Shown one piece after another: positions 8,416 to 17,181 of a stretch of 32,047 bases of DNA. Made by a program: the position numbers and the translations under genes. Source of the DNA: Candidatus Abyssobacteria bacterium SURF_17. Its GTDB lineage: Bacteria; Abyssobacteria; SURF-5. Each line of letters starts with the position of its first letter. Positions within the stretch are counted from its first letter, which is position 1. The DNA lies in the NCBI GenBank assembly GCA_003598055.1, contig QZKI01000076.1:1-32047 (forward strand), in the 5' to 3' direction. The notes beneath the pieces are model-generated. The model did not search any database, was not told where the DNA came from, and saw only the letters and a program-made list of their open reading frames with translations.

Positions 8416-8500
8416 CTTTCTAGACTAACAAGACCAAAATGCTCCACTAATAAATCCAAGGGTGCTGAGAGAACGGAGAGAGTCCTAGAGACCTCGGAAG

Positions 8501-9685
8501 ATGGGGGACGAAATGAAGATGAAAAAGAAGGTCCGGAGCAGCGTTGGAAAGAAGAAGAACGATGCGCGAGTAAGATTCTCACGTGTGACGAGTCACGGCG
8601 GCAAATTCGGCACAAATTCCTTGACTCTTCACGGCGCATCCGCAACGGCGGTTGCAGTGGCTGAGGAAGAAGAGATTCATGAAAAGGTAGCATTGCACGA
8701 CGAAGCCGACGCCGATTTGGAGAACGAGGACGATTCGGAAGTTGAGGATACCGAGCCGGATTCCGATGACGTCAGTGAGGAGACCGAAGAGGAAGAGCCG
8801 GCCGAACCCGTTGCCGGCAGCCATATGCCGGGCGAAGACCTCCTTCGGCTCTACTTTCGAGACATCGGGCGAATCCCTCTGCTTTCAGAGCATGAAGTCA
8901 TAGAATTGGCCAAGGGCCTGGAGCACGCCCGCAAGAAGAAAAACAAGGCGGCTATGAGAAAGATAAAGGAGAAACTTGTGTCGGCCAACCTGCGCCTGGT
9001 CGTCAGCATTGCAAAGAAGTTCTCCGGTTGCGGAATGCCTCTTCTCGACCTCATCCAGGCGGGAAACACCGGTCTGATGAAGGCGGTTGACGGATTCAAT
9101 TACAAATTGGGATTCAAATTCAGCACGTACGCCTCGAAGTGGATACAGGCGGCAATCACGCGCACGATCTCGAATCAGGTTCGCACCGTGCGGATTCCTG
9201 TTAATGTAATACCCGCTCTCAAGAAGGTGGACAGGACCAACCGCAAGCTCACCCGGGAACTCGGGCGCAGGCCGACAATTTCGGAGATTTCGAAGGATTC
9301 GGGCGTTGAAACGGAGAAGATACGCTCAATGGCGGAGATTCCACAACACTCTATTTCCCTCGACTTCCCGGTTGACGGCGATAACGGGGATTGCACGCTC
9401 GGCGAGATCCTTGGAGATAGTCAAACGGTTTCGACGACGGAACTGGTTGATAAGCATTTCTTCCGGGAACAGCTCGAGACGGTTATGGGCGACGCGTTGG
9501 ATGCCCGCGAACAGGAAGTGCTCAGACTCAGATATGGCCTTGAAGACGGCTCTGAGCGCACGCAATCCGAGATCGCTGACTACTTGAAGCTCTCACGACA
9601 GCGGGTATCTCAGATAGAAAACAAGGCGCTCTTGCGCCTGCGACACCATATCCGAAGCCAGTCGCTTCGAGGTTTCTTGAATTAG
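8501..9685 (+). CDS. Sigma70-family RNA polymerase sigma factor (group 2-like)
   Basis: A 394-residue sigma factor. Residues 1-50 are basic, 55-105 are very acidic and low-complexity. Region 1.2 is [20 protein letters not shown] (113-132), region 2.1-2.2 [12 protein letters not shown]...[16 protein letters not shown] (163-196), region 2.3-2.4 [30 protein letters not shown] (205-234), region 3 follows, and the region 4.2 helix-turn-helix is [27 protein letters not shown] (354-380). Region 1.1 of primary sigma factors is absent, which suggests an alternative RpoS/SigA-like (group 2) factor. Residues that read the -10 and -35 elements in RpoD are changed (K213, Q216 and A217; Q at the E585 position and S at the R588 position). 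ATG 8501 is assumed; in-frame ATGs at 8513 and 8519 are alternatives. Confidence 0.93.
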   Translation: MGDEMKMKKKVRSSVGKKKNDARVRFSRVTSHGGKFGTNSLTLHGASATAVAVAEEEEIHEKVALHDEADADLENEDDSEVEDTEPDSDDVSEETEEEEPAEPVAGSHMPGEDLLRLYFRDIGRIPLLSEHEVIELAKGLEHARKKKNKAAMRKIKEKLVSANLRLVVSIAKKFSGCGMPLLDLIQAGNTGLMKAVDGFNYKLGFKFSTYASKWIQAAITRTISNQVRTVRIPVNVIPALKKVDRTNRKLTRELGRRPTISEISKDSGVETEKIRSMAEIPQHSISLDFPVDGDNGDCTLGEILGDSQTVSTTELVDKHFFREQLETVMGDALDAREQEVLRLRYGLEDGSERTQSEIADYLKLSRQRVSQIENKALLRLRHHIRSQSLRGFLN

Positions 9686-9708
9686 GCATACGTGGTAAAG
9701 TATTCTCT

Positions 9709-9748
9709 CAACCGGCTGCATCCGACAAGATGCAGCCGGTTGACTTTT
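9709..9748 (+). terminator. Rho-independent terminator after the sigma factor gene
   Basis: A perfect 13-base-pair stem CAACCGGCTGCAT (9709-9721) / ATGCAGCCGGTTG (9730-9742) with an 8-base loop, followed by a short T-run (ACTTTT). It starts 23 bases after the stop codon. Confidence 0.85.
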
Positions 9749-9798
9749 CATGGCGTCTCTCCCTGAAGATTGCTGGCATCTTGCACCTGGCTGGGAAT

Positions 9799-9827
9799 TT
9801 GCAAATATGACACTATCTTGTTATAAT
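9799..9827 (+). promoter_or_regulatory. alaS: Promoter of the alaS operon
   Basis: TTGCAA at 9799-9804, a 17-base spacer and a perfect TATAAT at 9822-9827. It lies between the upstream terminator and alaS, with a predicted start near 9834, giving a leader of about 65 bases. Confidence 0.75.
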
Positions 9828-9899
9828 ACGCCCACTTAGAAACCACCTTGCAAAGCCAGAATACCCCGTGCAGTCGTTTGAATCGAAGGGCGAAATACC

Positions 9900-12521
9900 A
9901 TGACGGGAAACGAGTTGCGCAATAGCTTTCTTGACTTTTTCAGGCGGCACGGCCACACGATAAAACCAAGTTGGCCGCTCGTGCCGCCGGATGACCCCAC
10001 GCTGCTATTCACCAGCGCCGGCATGGTTCAATTCAAGAAAGAGTTTCTTGGCGAGATTCCCCTCGTCTTCACGCGGGCTGCGACGTGCCAGAAATGTTTC
10101 AGGACGTCCGACATTGATAATGTGGGCAAGACCACGCGCCACCACACGTTCTTCGAGATGCTCGGCAACTTTTCTTTCGGCGACTACTTCAAGGAGGAGT
10201 CCATCGCCTGGGGCTGGGATTACGTGACGAAGGAACTCGGCCTGCCAGAAGAACAACTCTGGATAACGATATTCAGAGACGATGATGAGGCCTTTGAAAT
10301 ATGGAAAAAACTCGTTTCACCGCAACGAATCGTCCGAATGGACGAGGAGGACAACTTCTGGACAATGGGACCCACGGGACCGTGCGGCCCATGTTCCGAG
10401 ATACACTACGATTACGGGAAAGGAGTGGGCTGCAACCGTCCTGAATGCGAATTCGGCTGCGAGTGCGACCGTTACGTAGAAATTTGGAACCATGTATTCA
10501 CACAGTTCGACCGTCACGAAGACGGAACTCTTAACCCACTGCCTAAAAAGAACATAGACACAGGTATGGGACTGGAGCGAATTGCGGCGGTGATGCAGGG
10601 AGTTCATTCCAATTTCCAGACCGACCTGTTCAAGCCTATAGTCGAATATGCCGCCTCGCTGACCGGTGTTGACCCTGAGGATGCAGTCGAGAAATACCGT
10701 ATCATCTCCGACCATGTGAGGGCTTTGACGTTTCTCGTCGCCGACGGAGTCTTGCCCTCGAATGAAGGAAGGGGCTACGTCGAGAGAAGGATTCTCCGGC
10801 GCGCCGTCCAGCGCGGGCGGGATCTCGGCATGCGCGACCCATTCCTCTATCGAATCGTTGGGGCGGTGGTGGATACGTACAAGGCGGCCTATCCCGAGCT
10901 CGAGGCAAGGCGCGAGCATATCAGCAAAGTCATAAAGACCGAGGAAGAACGGTTCAACGAGACGCTCACGCAAGGCCTTACGCTCCTTGAAGATATAATG
11001 CATGAACTCAACACCTCGGGCAGGAAGCAAATCAGCGGACAGGAGCTCTTCAGACTGTACGACACCTACGGGTTCCCGATGGAGTTGACCGAGGAAATCG
11101 CGGTTTCGGAAGGTTTTCAAATAGATAAAGCCGGCTTTGAGTCAGAAATGCAGAAGCAGCGTGAGAGGGCGCGGGCGGCCTTCACTGGCTATGAAGCGAC
11201 AGGCGACGTGCGGCCATATACCGAACTGGCCAAAAAACTGCCAGCCACGCGGTTTGTGGGATACACTGAGCTCAGTGCGGAAGCGAAAGTGCTGGCGATT
11301 CTTGTTGACGGCCCTCCCGTCCAGTCGGTGAAAGCGGAATCGGATGCCGAGGTGGTTCTCGACATTACCCCGTTCTATTCCGAGGCGGGCGGACAAGTGG
11401 GAGACAAGGGAACGCTGGCGGCCAAAGGCTTCGCTGCCGAGGTAGTGGACACGCGAGCGCCCGTGACCGGTCTGGCCGTGCACAAAATTCGCATAACGTC
11501 TGGCGAACTGAGAGTCGGACAAACGGTGCTCGCGCAGGTGAATGAGAATCTGCGTCGCGATACTGCGGCGCACCACTCGGGCACGCATCTGCTTCAAAGC
11601 GCTTTGAGAGAAGTGCTCGGTGAACATGTGTATCAGGCCGGCTCGCTCGTGGCGCCGGATAGATTCCGGTTCGACTATGCTCACTTCGCAGCTCCCGATG
11701 AACGCCAGATTCGGCGCATCGAGCTGCTGGTGAATCAGCGTATCCGCGAGAATATCCCGGTTGAGACACCGATCTTGCCGTACAATAAAGCAAAGGGCCT
11801 CGGAGCGATTGCGCTCTTCGGCGAGAAGTACGGCAACGAGGTCCGCATGGTGAAGATGGGCGACGTGAGCAAGGAATTATGCGGCGGCACCCACGTGCAC
11901 GCCACGGGCGACATCGGGCTGTGCCTCATCACGTCGGAATCCTCAGTTGCAGCAGGCATCCGCCGAATAGAAGCGGTGTGCGGGAGCGCGGCCTATCGAA
12001 GGGTGCGTGAAGACGACGATATCCTCAGGGAGGCCGAATCCGTGCTGAACGTGACCCGGAGCGAGATTCCAGCGAAAATCCGCCAGCTTTTCGAGGAAAG
12101 GAAGAAAGCGGAGAAGGAACTGGCTCGCCTGAAGACGGCGCTCGTTGCCGACAAAGCGGACAATCTCCTCGCACAAGCCGTTGACGTCGACGGTATCAAG
12201 GTGCTCGCCGCCAGACTCGATGACCACGACGCCGCCCACTTGAGAAACACCGTGGACTCACTGAAAGCGAAACTGCAGTCGGGCGTGGTCGTTATCGGAG
12301 GCGTCTCGGAAGGGAAAGTGCTGCTCATCGCCGGAGTCACCAAGGACCTCACCGGCAGGGTACATGCGGGGAACCTCTTGAAACACCTCGCGAAGATTGT
12401 CGGCGGCAGCGGCGGCGGCCGGCCAGACATGGCTCAGGCGGGGGGCAAAGAACTCTCGAAGCTGCAGGCAGCGCTTACGGAAGTGCCCAGCGCCGTCGGC
12501 CGTATGATAAAAGGCGATTGA
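9900..12521 (+). CDS. alaS: Alanyl-tRNA synthetase
   Basis: An 873-residue class II synthetase that charges tRNA-Ala in the cytoplasm. The N-terminal catalytic domain begins TGNELRNSFLDFFRRHGH and contains motif 1 (SAGMVQFKKEFLG), motif 2 (TRHHTFFEMLGNFSFGDYFKEE) and the motif 3 region (GMGLERIAAVMQG). The editing domain carries the zinc-binding motifs HHSGTHLLQSAL and CGGTHVHATGDIG, so proofreading of Ser and Gly should be intact. The C-terminal coiled coil (KKAEKELARLKTAL) and the C-Ala domain ending SGGGRPDMAQAGGKELSKL follow. The length is normal. It is the first gene of a tight operon: ruvX starts within 15 bases of its stop. Confidence 0.98.
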   Translation: MTGNELRNSFLDFFRRHGHTIKPSWPLVPPDDPTLLFTSAGMVQFKKEFLGEIPLVFTRAATCQKCFRTSDIDNVGKTTRHHTFFEMLGNFSFGDYFKEESIAWGWDYVTKELGLPEEQLWITIFRDDDEAFEIWKKLVSPQRIVRMDEEDNFWTMGPTGPCGPCSEIHYDYGKGVGCNRPECEFGCECDRYVEIWNHVFTQFDRHEDGTLNPLPKKNIDTGMGLERIAAVMQGVHSNFQTDLFKPIVEYAASLTGVDPEDAVEKYRIISDHVRALTFLVADGVLPSNEGRGYVERRILRRAVQRGRDLGMRDPFLYRIVGAVVDTYKAAYPELEARREHISKVIKTEEERFNETLTQGLTLLEDIMHELNTSGRKQISGQELFRLYDTYGFPMELTEEIAVSEGFQIDKAGFESEMQKQRERARAAFTGYEATGDVRPYTELAKKLPATRFVGYTELSAEAKVLAILVDGPPVQSVKAESDAEVVLDITPFYSEAGGQVGDKGTLAAKGFAAEVVDTRAPVTGLAVHKIRITSGELRVGQTVLAQVNENLRRDTAAHHSGTHLLQSALREVLGEHVYQAGSLVAPDRFRFDYAHFAAPDERQIRRIELLVNQRIRENIPVETPILPYNKAKGLGAIALFGEKYGNEVRMVKMGDVSKELCGGTHVHATGDIGLCLITSESSVAAGIRRIEAVCGSAAYRRVREDDDILREAESVLNVTRSEIPAKIRQLFEERKKAEKELARLKTALVADKADNLLAQAVDVDGIKVLAARLDDHDAAHLRNTVDSLKAKLQSGVVVIGGVSEGKVLLIAGVTKDLTGRVHAGNLLKHLAKIVGGSGGGRPDMAQAGGKELSKLQAALTEVPSAVGRMIKGD

Positions 12522-12533
12522 GCCGTGGTGGCC

Positions 12534-12992
12534 ATGACACATATCTGCAAGCGAATATTGGGACTTGACGTGGGGGATAAAAGAATTGGTATCGCTGTCA
12601 GCGATGAAATGGGCATCACCGCGCAGGTTGTAGGAACCCTCGTCCGGTCTCAAACAACTGTTGACTGCGGTAGAATAATGAAAATAGCCCAGGAAAAGGG
12701 GGCAGAATTGATAGTGGCAGGCTTGCCGAAGAAGCTCAACGGCAGCTCAAGCCCCCAAACCAAGAAAGTAGAGGCCTTTCTTGCTGAGTTACGAAAACAC
12801 AGCCATATTCCCATTGAAACATGGGACGAAAGGCTCACCACCACGTCGGCCGAGGCGATACTTATCGAGGCGGACTTGCGCAGGAAGTTAAGACGTGATA
12901 TAATAGACTCAATAGCCGCGCAAATTATGCTCCAGCATTATTTGGATTGTAATCCAGTAGGAGAATCTGAACGGGACCGAGGCAGGAAGTAA
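12534..12992 (+). CDS. ruvX: Holliday junction resolvase-like protein YqgF (RuvX)
   Basis: A 152-residue RNase H-fold nuclease of the YqgF/RuvX family, implicated in 16S rRNA 5'-end maturation and possibly Holliday junction resolution. Visible motifs are RILGLDVGDKRIGIAVSD (first catalytic Asp), LIVAGLPKKLNGSSSPQT, and WDERLTTTSAE with the terminal DSIAAQIMLQHYLD. These supply the expected acidic residues. Length is normal. The ATG at 12534 is used; a GTG at 12525 is three codons upstream and in frame, with AAGG at a workable distance. It sits between alaS and mltG, an order seen in many bacteria. Confidence 0.94.
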   Translation: MTHICKRILGLDVGDKRIGIAVSDEMGITAQVVGTLVRSQTTVDCGRIMKIAQEKGAELIVAGLPKKLNGSSSPQTKKVEAFLAELRKHSHIPIETWDERLTTTSAEAILIEADLRRKLRRDIIDSIAAQIMLQHYLDCNPVGESERDRGRK

Positions 12993-13004
12993 AGGGAGCG
13001 GAGA

Positions 13005-14099
13005 TTGACGGCCGAGAGTATTGATAATTTTTCGACCGGAGCAGCAGAGCAACCGTCTGCTCCCGAAGATGAGCGCGAGGGCAGAGGCCGCAAGCTTGTG
13101 GCTATCGGCTTCTTCTCGTTCTTTGTCCTTCTCTGGCTCTTGATTCATTTCCTGAACGAAGCCTTGACGCAACCCCGCGCGTCGGAGATCCGCGAGCGGC
13201 CCTTCGCAATAGTTGAAATCTCACCGGGCTCGAGTTTATCAGATATCACGAAGAATCTCATGGATGAAGGCGTCATCTCGAATGAGTTTCTCTTCAAGTC
13301 GACTGCGGTGATGCGTCGCACAAATCGCGGGCTCAAGGCCGGCGAATACCGGTTCGACAAGTCGATGGCTCTTCTGGATGTGCTCACGTCTCTGGAGCAA
13401 GGGCGGGTGATGCTGCACCGGTTCACGATTCCGGAAGGCTTCACGGTCAAACACATTGCCGACTTGCTCGCGAAGAAGGGGCTGGTTGATGCCGACGAAT
13501 TTCTCCGATTGTCAAACGACCCGGAGGTTTGCGGTGAGCTAGGCATTGATAGTTCGACTCTTGAAGGGTTCCTGTTTCCTGACACGTACAAGGTCGCAAA
13601 GGGCATGCCTGCGAAGAGGGTGCTCCGGGTACTGGTGGACAGGTTCCGAAAGGCGTGCTCCGGCGAAATCGAGGACGAAATCGCCAAGAGCGGCATGGAC
13701 ATTTACGATATTGTGACAATCGCCTCAATCATCGAGAAGGAAGCGCTTTACGATGATGAAGAACCGCTGGTAGCAGGAGTCATTTACAATCGTCTCCGCC
13801 TCAACATGCGGCTCCAATGTGACGTGACAATTCGATACCCGCTTGATAATTACGGCGTCGAGTTGACCTACGCGGACCTTCGCATCGACTCGCCCTACAA
13901 TTCTTATTTGTTGTACGGGTTGCCGCCCACGCCGATATGCAACCCGGGCATTTCTGCAATCAAGGCCGCACTGAAACCTGCCAAAACAGATTACCTATAT
14001 TTTGTCTCGATGAACAACGGCCGCCACAAGTTCTCCGCCACGTATGCGGAGCATAGCGAGGCCGTGTACAAGTACCGGGTCCTCAATGAGCGCGGATAG
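13005..14099 (+). CDS. mltG: Endolytic transglycosylase MltG (YceG-like)
   Basis: A 364-residue inner-membrane protein. Residues 1-30 are cytoplasmic and acidic, 31-50 form one membrane helix (LVAIGFFSFFVLLWLLIHFL), and the rest is periplasmic. A LysM-like segment (about 65-150) precedes the YceG catalytic domain with LEGFLFPDTYKV, TIASIIEKEA (catalytic Glu in I-E-K-E, residue 244) and VAGVIYNRLRLNMRLQCDVTIRY. It ends with the signature TPICNPGISAIKAALKPA, YLYFVS and HKFSATYAEH. MltG cleaves nascent peptidoglycan strands and is thought to set chain length. The start is a TTG with GGGAG upstream, 12 bases after ruvX. No better in-frame start precedes the membrane segment. Confidence 0.95.
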   Translation: MTAESIDNFSTGAAEQPSAPEDEREGRGRKLVAIGFFSFFVLLWLLIHFLNEALTQPRASEIRERPFAIVEISPGSSLSDITKNLMDEGVISNEFLFKSTAVMRRTNRGLKAGEYRFDKSMALLDVLTSLEQGRVMLHRFTIPEGFTVKHIADLLAKKGLVDADEFLRLSNDPEVCGELGIDSSTLEGFLFPDTYKVAKGMPAKRVLRVLVDRFRKACSGEIEDEIAKSGMDIYDIVTIASIIEKEALYDDEEPLVAGVIYNRLRLNMRLQCDVTIRYPLDNYGVELTYADLRIDSPYNSYLLYGLPPTPICNPGISAIKAALKPAKTDYLYFVSMNNGRHKFSATYAEHSEAVYKYRVLNERG

Positions 14100-15315
14100 G
14101 CCTGAGACCGCTCGTGTCGAACTGATAGCACCCGCCGGAAACTTCCAGAAACTCAAAGTGGCGGTCGCCTTCGGGGCCAATGCGGTTTATCTCTCCGGCC
14201 AGCGCCTCAGCCTTCGCGCGCAATCCGAAAACTTCACGCCTGAACAGATGGCCGAGGCCATCCAGTACGCGCACGAAAAACGAGTGCGCGTGTATTTACT
14301 CCTCAACGTGTTTCCACGGAATGAGCATCTGACGGAAATGCGCGAGGAACTTGCGTCGCTCGCAAGCCTTGCTCCCGACGCGGTCGTCGTATCGGACATC
14401 GGCGCCTTCGAGCTGGTGCGCAAAACCGCGCCCGATATTCCGATTCACATCAGCACGCAGGCTAATGTCATGAATTGGCGGGCGGCAAGGTTCTGGGAGA
14501 GAATGGGAGCCTCGCGCATCATTCTGGCACGGGAATTGAGTCTGGGCGAGGTTTCCGAAATCGCCTCGCGCGTGGACATCGAACTCGAGATGTTCGTGCA
14601 CGGCGCGATGTGCATGGCGTATTCCGGCCGATGCTTCATGAGCAGGCATTTCGTCGGCCGCGACTCGAACCTCGGCGACTGCGCGCAACCCTGCCGCTGG
14701 GCCTACAAGCTGACAGAGGAAACCAGGCCGGATGACGTGCTCGAGGTCGAGGAAGGTCCCGAGGGAACGCTCATCTTCAGCTCGCGCGACCTCTGCATGA
14801 TCGAGCACATTCCCGAAATCATTGCCGCCGGAGTGCGAGGGCTAAAAATTGAGGGCCGCATGAAGAGCGCGTATTACGTGGGAATCGCGACACGCGCATA
14901 TCGGCGCGCGCTCGATGCGTTCTCCTCTTCGCCCGCAACGTTCTCGGCTGAGCCCGCATGGCTCGACGAACTCAGGAAGACGAGCAACCGCGATTTCACC
15001 ACGGGCTTCTATCTCGGTGAAATGCAAGCAGGACTCACGCCGGCTGGCGGCGCCCGCCGCAAGAGCACTCATTCATTCGTGGGGATAGTCGTTGATGCCG
15101 AAAAGGACAAAAGCAAGGTAGAAGTGCGTGGCCGCCTTGAAAAAGGGACTTCAGTCGAATGTGTGCAGCCGAGCGGACGCGATTTCGAGCACGCGATTAA
15201 GTCCATGACAGACGAAACCGGCGCTGAACTCGAAATCGCCCAGCCCAACCAAATCATATATCTCCCAGAACTCCACGCCGAAACTCTTTCCCTCCTGCGG
15301 GCTGTCATCCAATAG
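14086..15315 (+). CDS. trhP: Peptidase U32 family protein, TrhP/YegQ-like tRNA hydroxylation factor
   Basis: A 409-residue protein of the U32 'collagenase-like' family. It opens with ELIAPAGNFQKLKVAVAFGANAVYL. The family signature FVHGAMCMAYSGRCFMSRHFVGRDSNLGDCAQPCRWAY contains four cysteines (residues 176, 183, 199 and 203), which in TrhP-type members likely hold a metal or Fe-S cluster. A second landmark is FSSRDLCMIEHIPEIIAAGVRGLKIEGRMKSAYYV. TrhP (YegQ in E. coli) is needed for 5-hydroxyuridine formation at tRNA position 34. The name peptidase is historical. ATG 14086 overlaps the mltG stop by 14 bases, showing translational coupling. It is the last gene of the alaS operon. Confidence 0.9.
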   Translation: MSADRPETARVELIAPAGNFQKLKVAVAFGANAVYLSGQRLSLRAQSENFTPEQMAEAIQYAHEKRVRVYLLLNVFPRNEHLTEMREELASLASLAPDAVVVSDIGAFELVRKTAPDIPIHISTQANVMNWRAARFWERMGASRIILARELSLGEVSEIASRVDIELEMFVHGAMCMAYSGRCFMSRHFVGRDSNLGDCAQPCRWAYKLTEETRPDDVLEVEEGPEGTLIFSSRDLCMIEHIPEIIAAGVRGLKIEGRMKSAYYVGIATRAYRRALDAFSSSPATFSAEPAWLDELRKTSNRDFTTGFYLGEMQAGLTPAGGARRKSTHSFVGIVVDAEKDKSKVEVRGRLEKGTSVECVQPSGRDFEHAIKSMTDETGAELEIAQPNQIIYLPELHAETLSLLRAVIQ

Positions 15316-15358
15316 TCTTTCAAACGGACGCGTGCAACAGCTTCCAGTAGCGAAGACC

Positions 15359-15887
<529 letters not shown>

Positions 15888-15923
15888 TCACAGGTATTCT
15901 GTTCCCCGCTGAAGCTCTTCCAC

Positions 15924-15952
15924 AGTATACCATAGCCACCGCACCGAGTCAA
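15924..15952 (-). promoter_or_regulatory. Promoter of the brnT operon
   Basis: On the minus strand TTGACT (15952-15947), a 17-base spacer and TATACT (15929-15924), giving a start near 15917. AT-rich sequence just upstream contains an imperfect ACTT..AAGT dyad that could be an operator, but this is weak. Confidence 0.72.
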
Positions 15953-16110
15953 CTTATACTAAAGTAAATCGACAACCATCCGCAACCGCCGCTCAAAGAA
16001 GAAGCGATTTGCGCGCTCACGCCTTGATGAAAGTCCGCGTGCTAACAAATGACTGGACAACCCCCATTTCAAGAGTCAGTATTGAATAAGGCAGAAATAG
16101 CACAAGAATA

Positions 16111-16225
16111 TCTGTCCCGGAATCCTGTAGGTGCGAATTCATTCGCATCTGGAGGCGAGAGGGAGCAGGAGAACCATGCGAATGAATTCGCACCTACAGA
16201 GGAACATTCCCGGCAACGGGACAGA
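16111..16225. repeat. MITE-like nested inverted repeat, copy 2
   Basis: The inner arms 16126-16148 and 16176-16198 form a perfect 23-base inverted repeat with the same sequence as copy 1 at 5059-5132. The outer arms are CTGTCCCG (16112-16119) and CGGGACAG (16217-16224). The right end is followed, after a few bases, by the AAAAGGAGG ribosome site of the next gene, as with copy 1. The rest of the gap 15953-16110 shows nothing recognisable. Confidence 0.85.
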
Positions 16226-16245
16226 CTCAAAAGGAGGAATCAGTC

Positions 16246-16788
16246 ATGGAAAAGAGGACAGTTGCGAGCACTTTTGCCCAATTCTTTATGGCTGTTCTGC
16301 TGGGATTGGCAATTGTGACAAGCACGGCTTTCGCCAAATCGGAAATGAAACCGGATGTCAGGGTTGTGCCGCAGTTCGAGAAGATGAAATCACTCGCGGG
16401 TGAATGGCAAGGGAAATCAAATGACGGGGTGCCTGCAACGGTCACGTACGAATTGGTCTCGAATGATTCTGCCCTGATGGAAAGACTTTCCATTGGCGCG
16501 GAGTCTGAAATGGTGACTATGTATCATCCGGACGGCGACCGTCTGATGATGACGCATTACTGCTCGGTTCGCAATCAGCCGAGGATGCGCGCGCAGCCCG
16601 CAGCGACCGAGAGCAATAAAATCGTGCTCGATTTCGTGGATGTGACCAACCTGTCCGCTCCGGACGCCGGCCATATGAAAAAGCTGGTCGTGACCTTCGA
16701 AGACGCGGATCATTTCACGCAGGAATGGACCTGGAGGGAAAAGGAACAAGAAGGCGCCACGGTCTTCCACTTCGAGAGGAAAAAGTAA
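16246..16788 (+). CDS. Exported hypothetical protein, lipocalin-like (DUF1579-like)
   Basis: A 180-residue protein with a clear signal peptide (MEKRTVASTFAQFFMAVLLGLAIVTSTAFA, cleavage after residue 30). The mature part begins with the typical opening of a small secreted beta-barrel family: FEKMKSLAGEWQGKSNDG, then VTYELVSNDSALMERLS, MVTMYHPDGDRLMMTHYCSVRNQPRMRA and a C-terminal FTQEWTWREKEQEGATVFHFERK. This strand pattern is that of DUF1579 and lipocalin-like proteins. The function is unknown, with ligand binding in the periplasm as a guess. AAAGGAGGAA lies 8 bases upstream of the ATG. It is a single gene, directly behind a repeat element. Confidence 0.85.
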   Translation: MEKRTVASTFAQFFMAVLLGLAIVTSTAFAKSEMKPDVRVVPQFEKMKSLAGEWQGKSNDGVPATVTYELVSNDSALMERLSIGAESEMVTMYHPDGDRLMMTHYCSVRNQPRMRAQPAATESNKIVLDFVDVTNLSAPDAGHMKKLVVTFEDADHFTQEWTWREKEQEGATVFHFERKK

Positions 16789-16844
16789 CGCCGTCCTCTG
16801 TTCAATGCCGAGTGGCGCTCATACCATAACCAAGTGGCACCTTG

Positions 16845-16912
16845 TCATTGCGACCCCGCCTGTGCCAGGGGAAGCAATCGGTCAAGAAGATGGAGATTGT
16901 TTCGTCGCTTTG
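16845..16912. repeat. Degenerate copy of the TCATTGCGAG repeat
   Basis: TCATTGCGACCCCG...GGGGAAGCAATC (16845-16879) is followed by GAGATTGTTTCGTCGCTTTG (16893-16912), the weakened inverted partner. It stands directly in front of a better copy at 16941, giving a tandem of two units. Confidence 0.6.
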
Positions 16913-16940
16913 TTCCTTTTGAGAAACCGCATTCCGGCAG

Positions 16941-17058
16941 TCATTGCGAGGGAGCGAAGGGCCGCAGCCCGGAGCGACCGAAGCAATCTCATTGGGCAGT
17001 ATTGAAGATACATGCAGAGATTGCTTCGCTCGGGCCTGCGGCCCTTCGCTCGCAATGA
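16941..17058. repeat. TCATTGCGAG palindromic repeat, copy A
   Basis: The left arm (16941-16990: TCATTGCGAG, GCGAAGGGCCGCAG, CGAAGCAATCTC blocks) and the right arm (17017-17058: GAGATTGCTTCGCTCGGGCC to CGCTCGCAATGA) are near-complete inverted complements around a 26-base centre. Two more full-length copies of the same size lie at 24426-24545 and 27180-27295. All are intergenic and carry no gene, consistent with a MITE family. Confidence 0.87.
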
Positions 17059-17181
17059 CACACGGGATGTTTCGTTTACAGTTAACCTCGCCGCAGGTGG
17101 GGTCGGATGCTGACAATGACATCCATGCAAATCTCTGACCGCAAGCTGGTGTGAGCTGCGCGTTCGTCGAACACGCTCGGA

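Noticed and set aside
10317..11120. 267-codon minus-strand open frame inside alaS
   Set aside because: It is antisense to conserved alaS sequence, has no ribosome site and no recognisable product.
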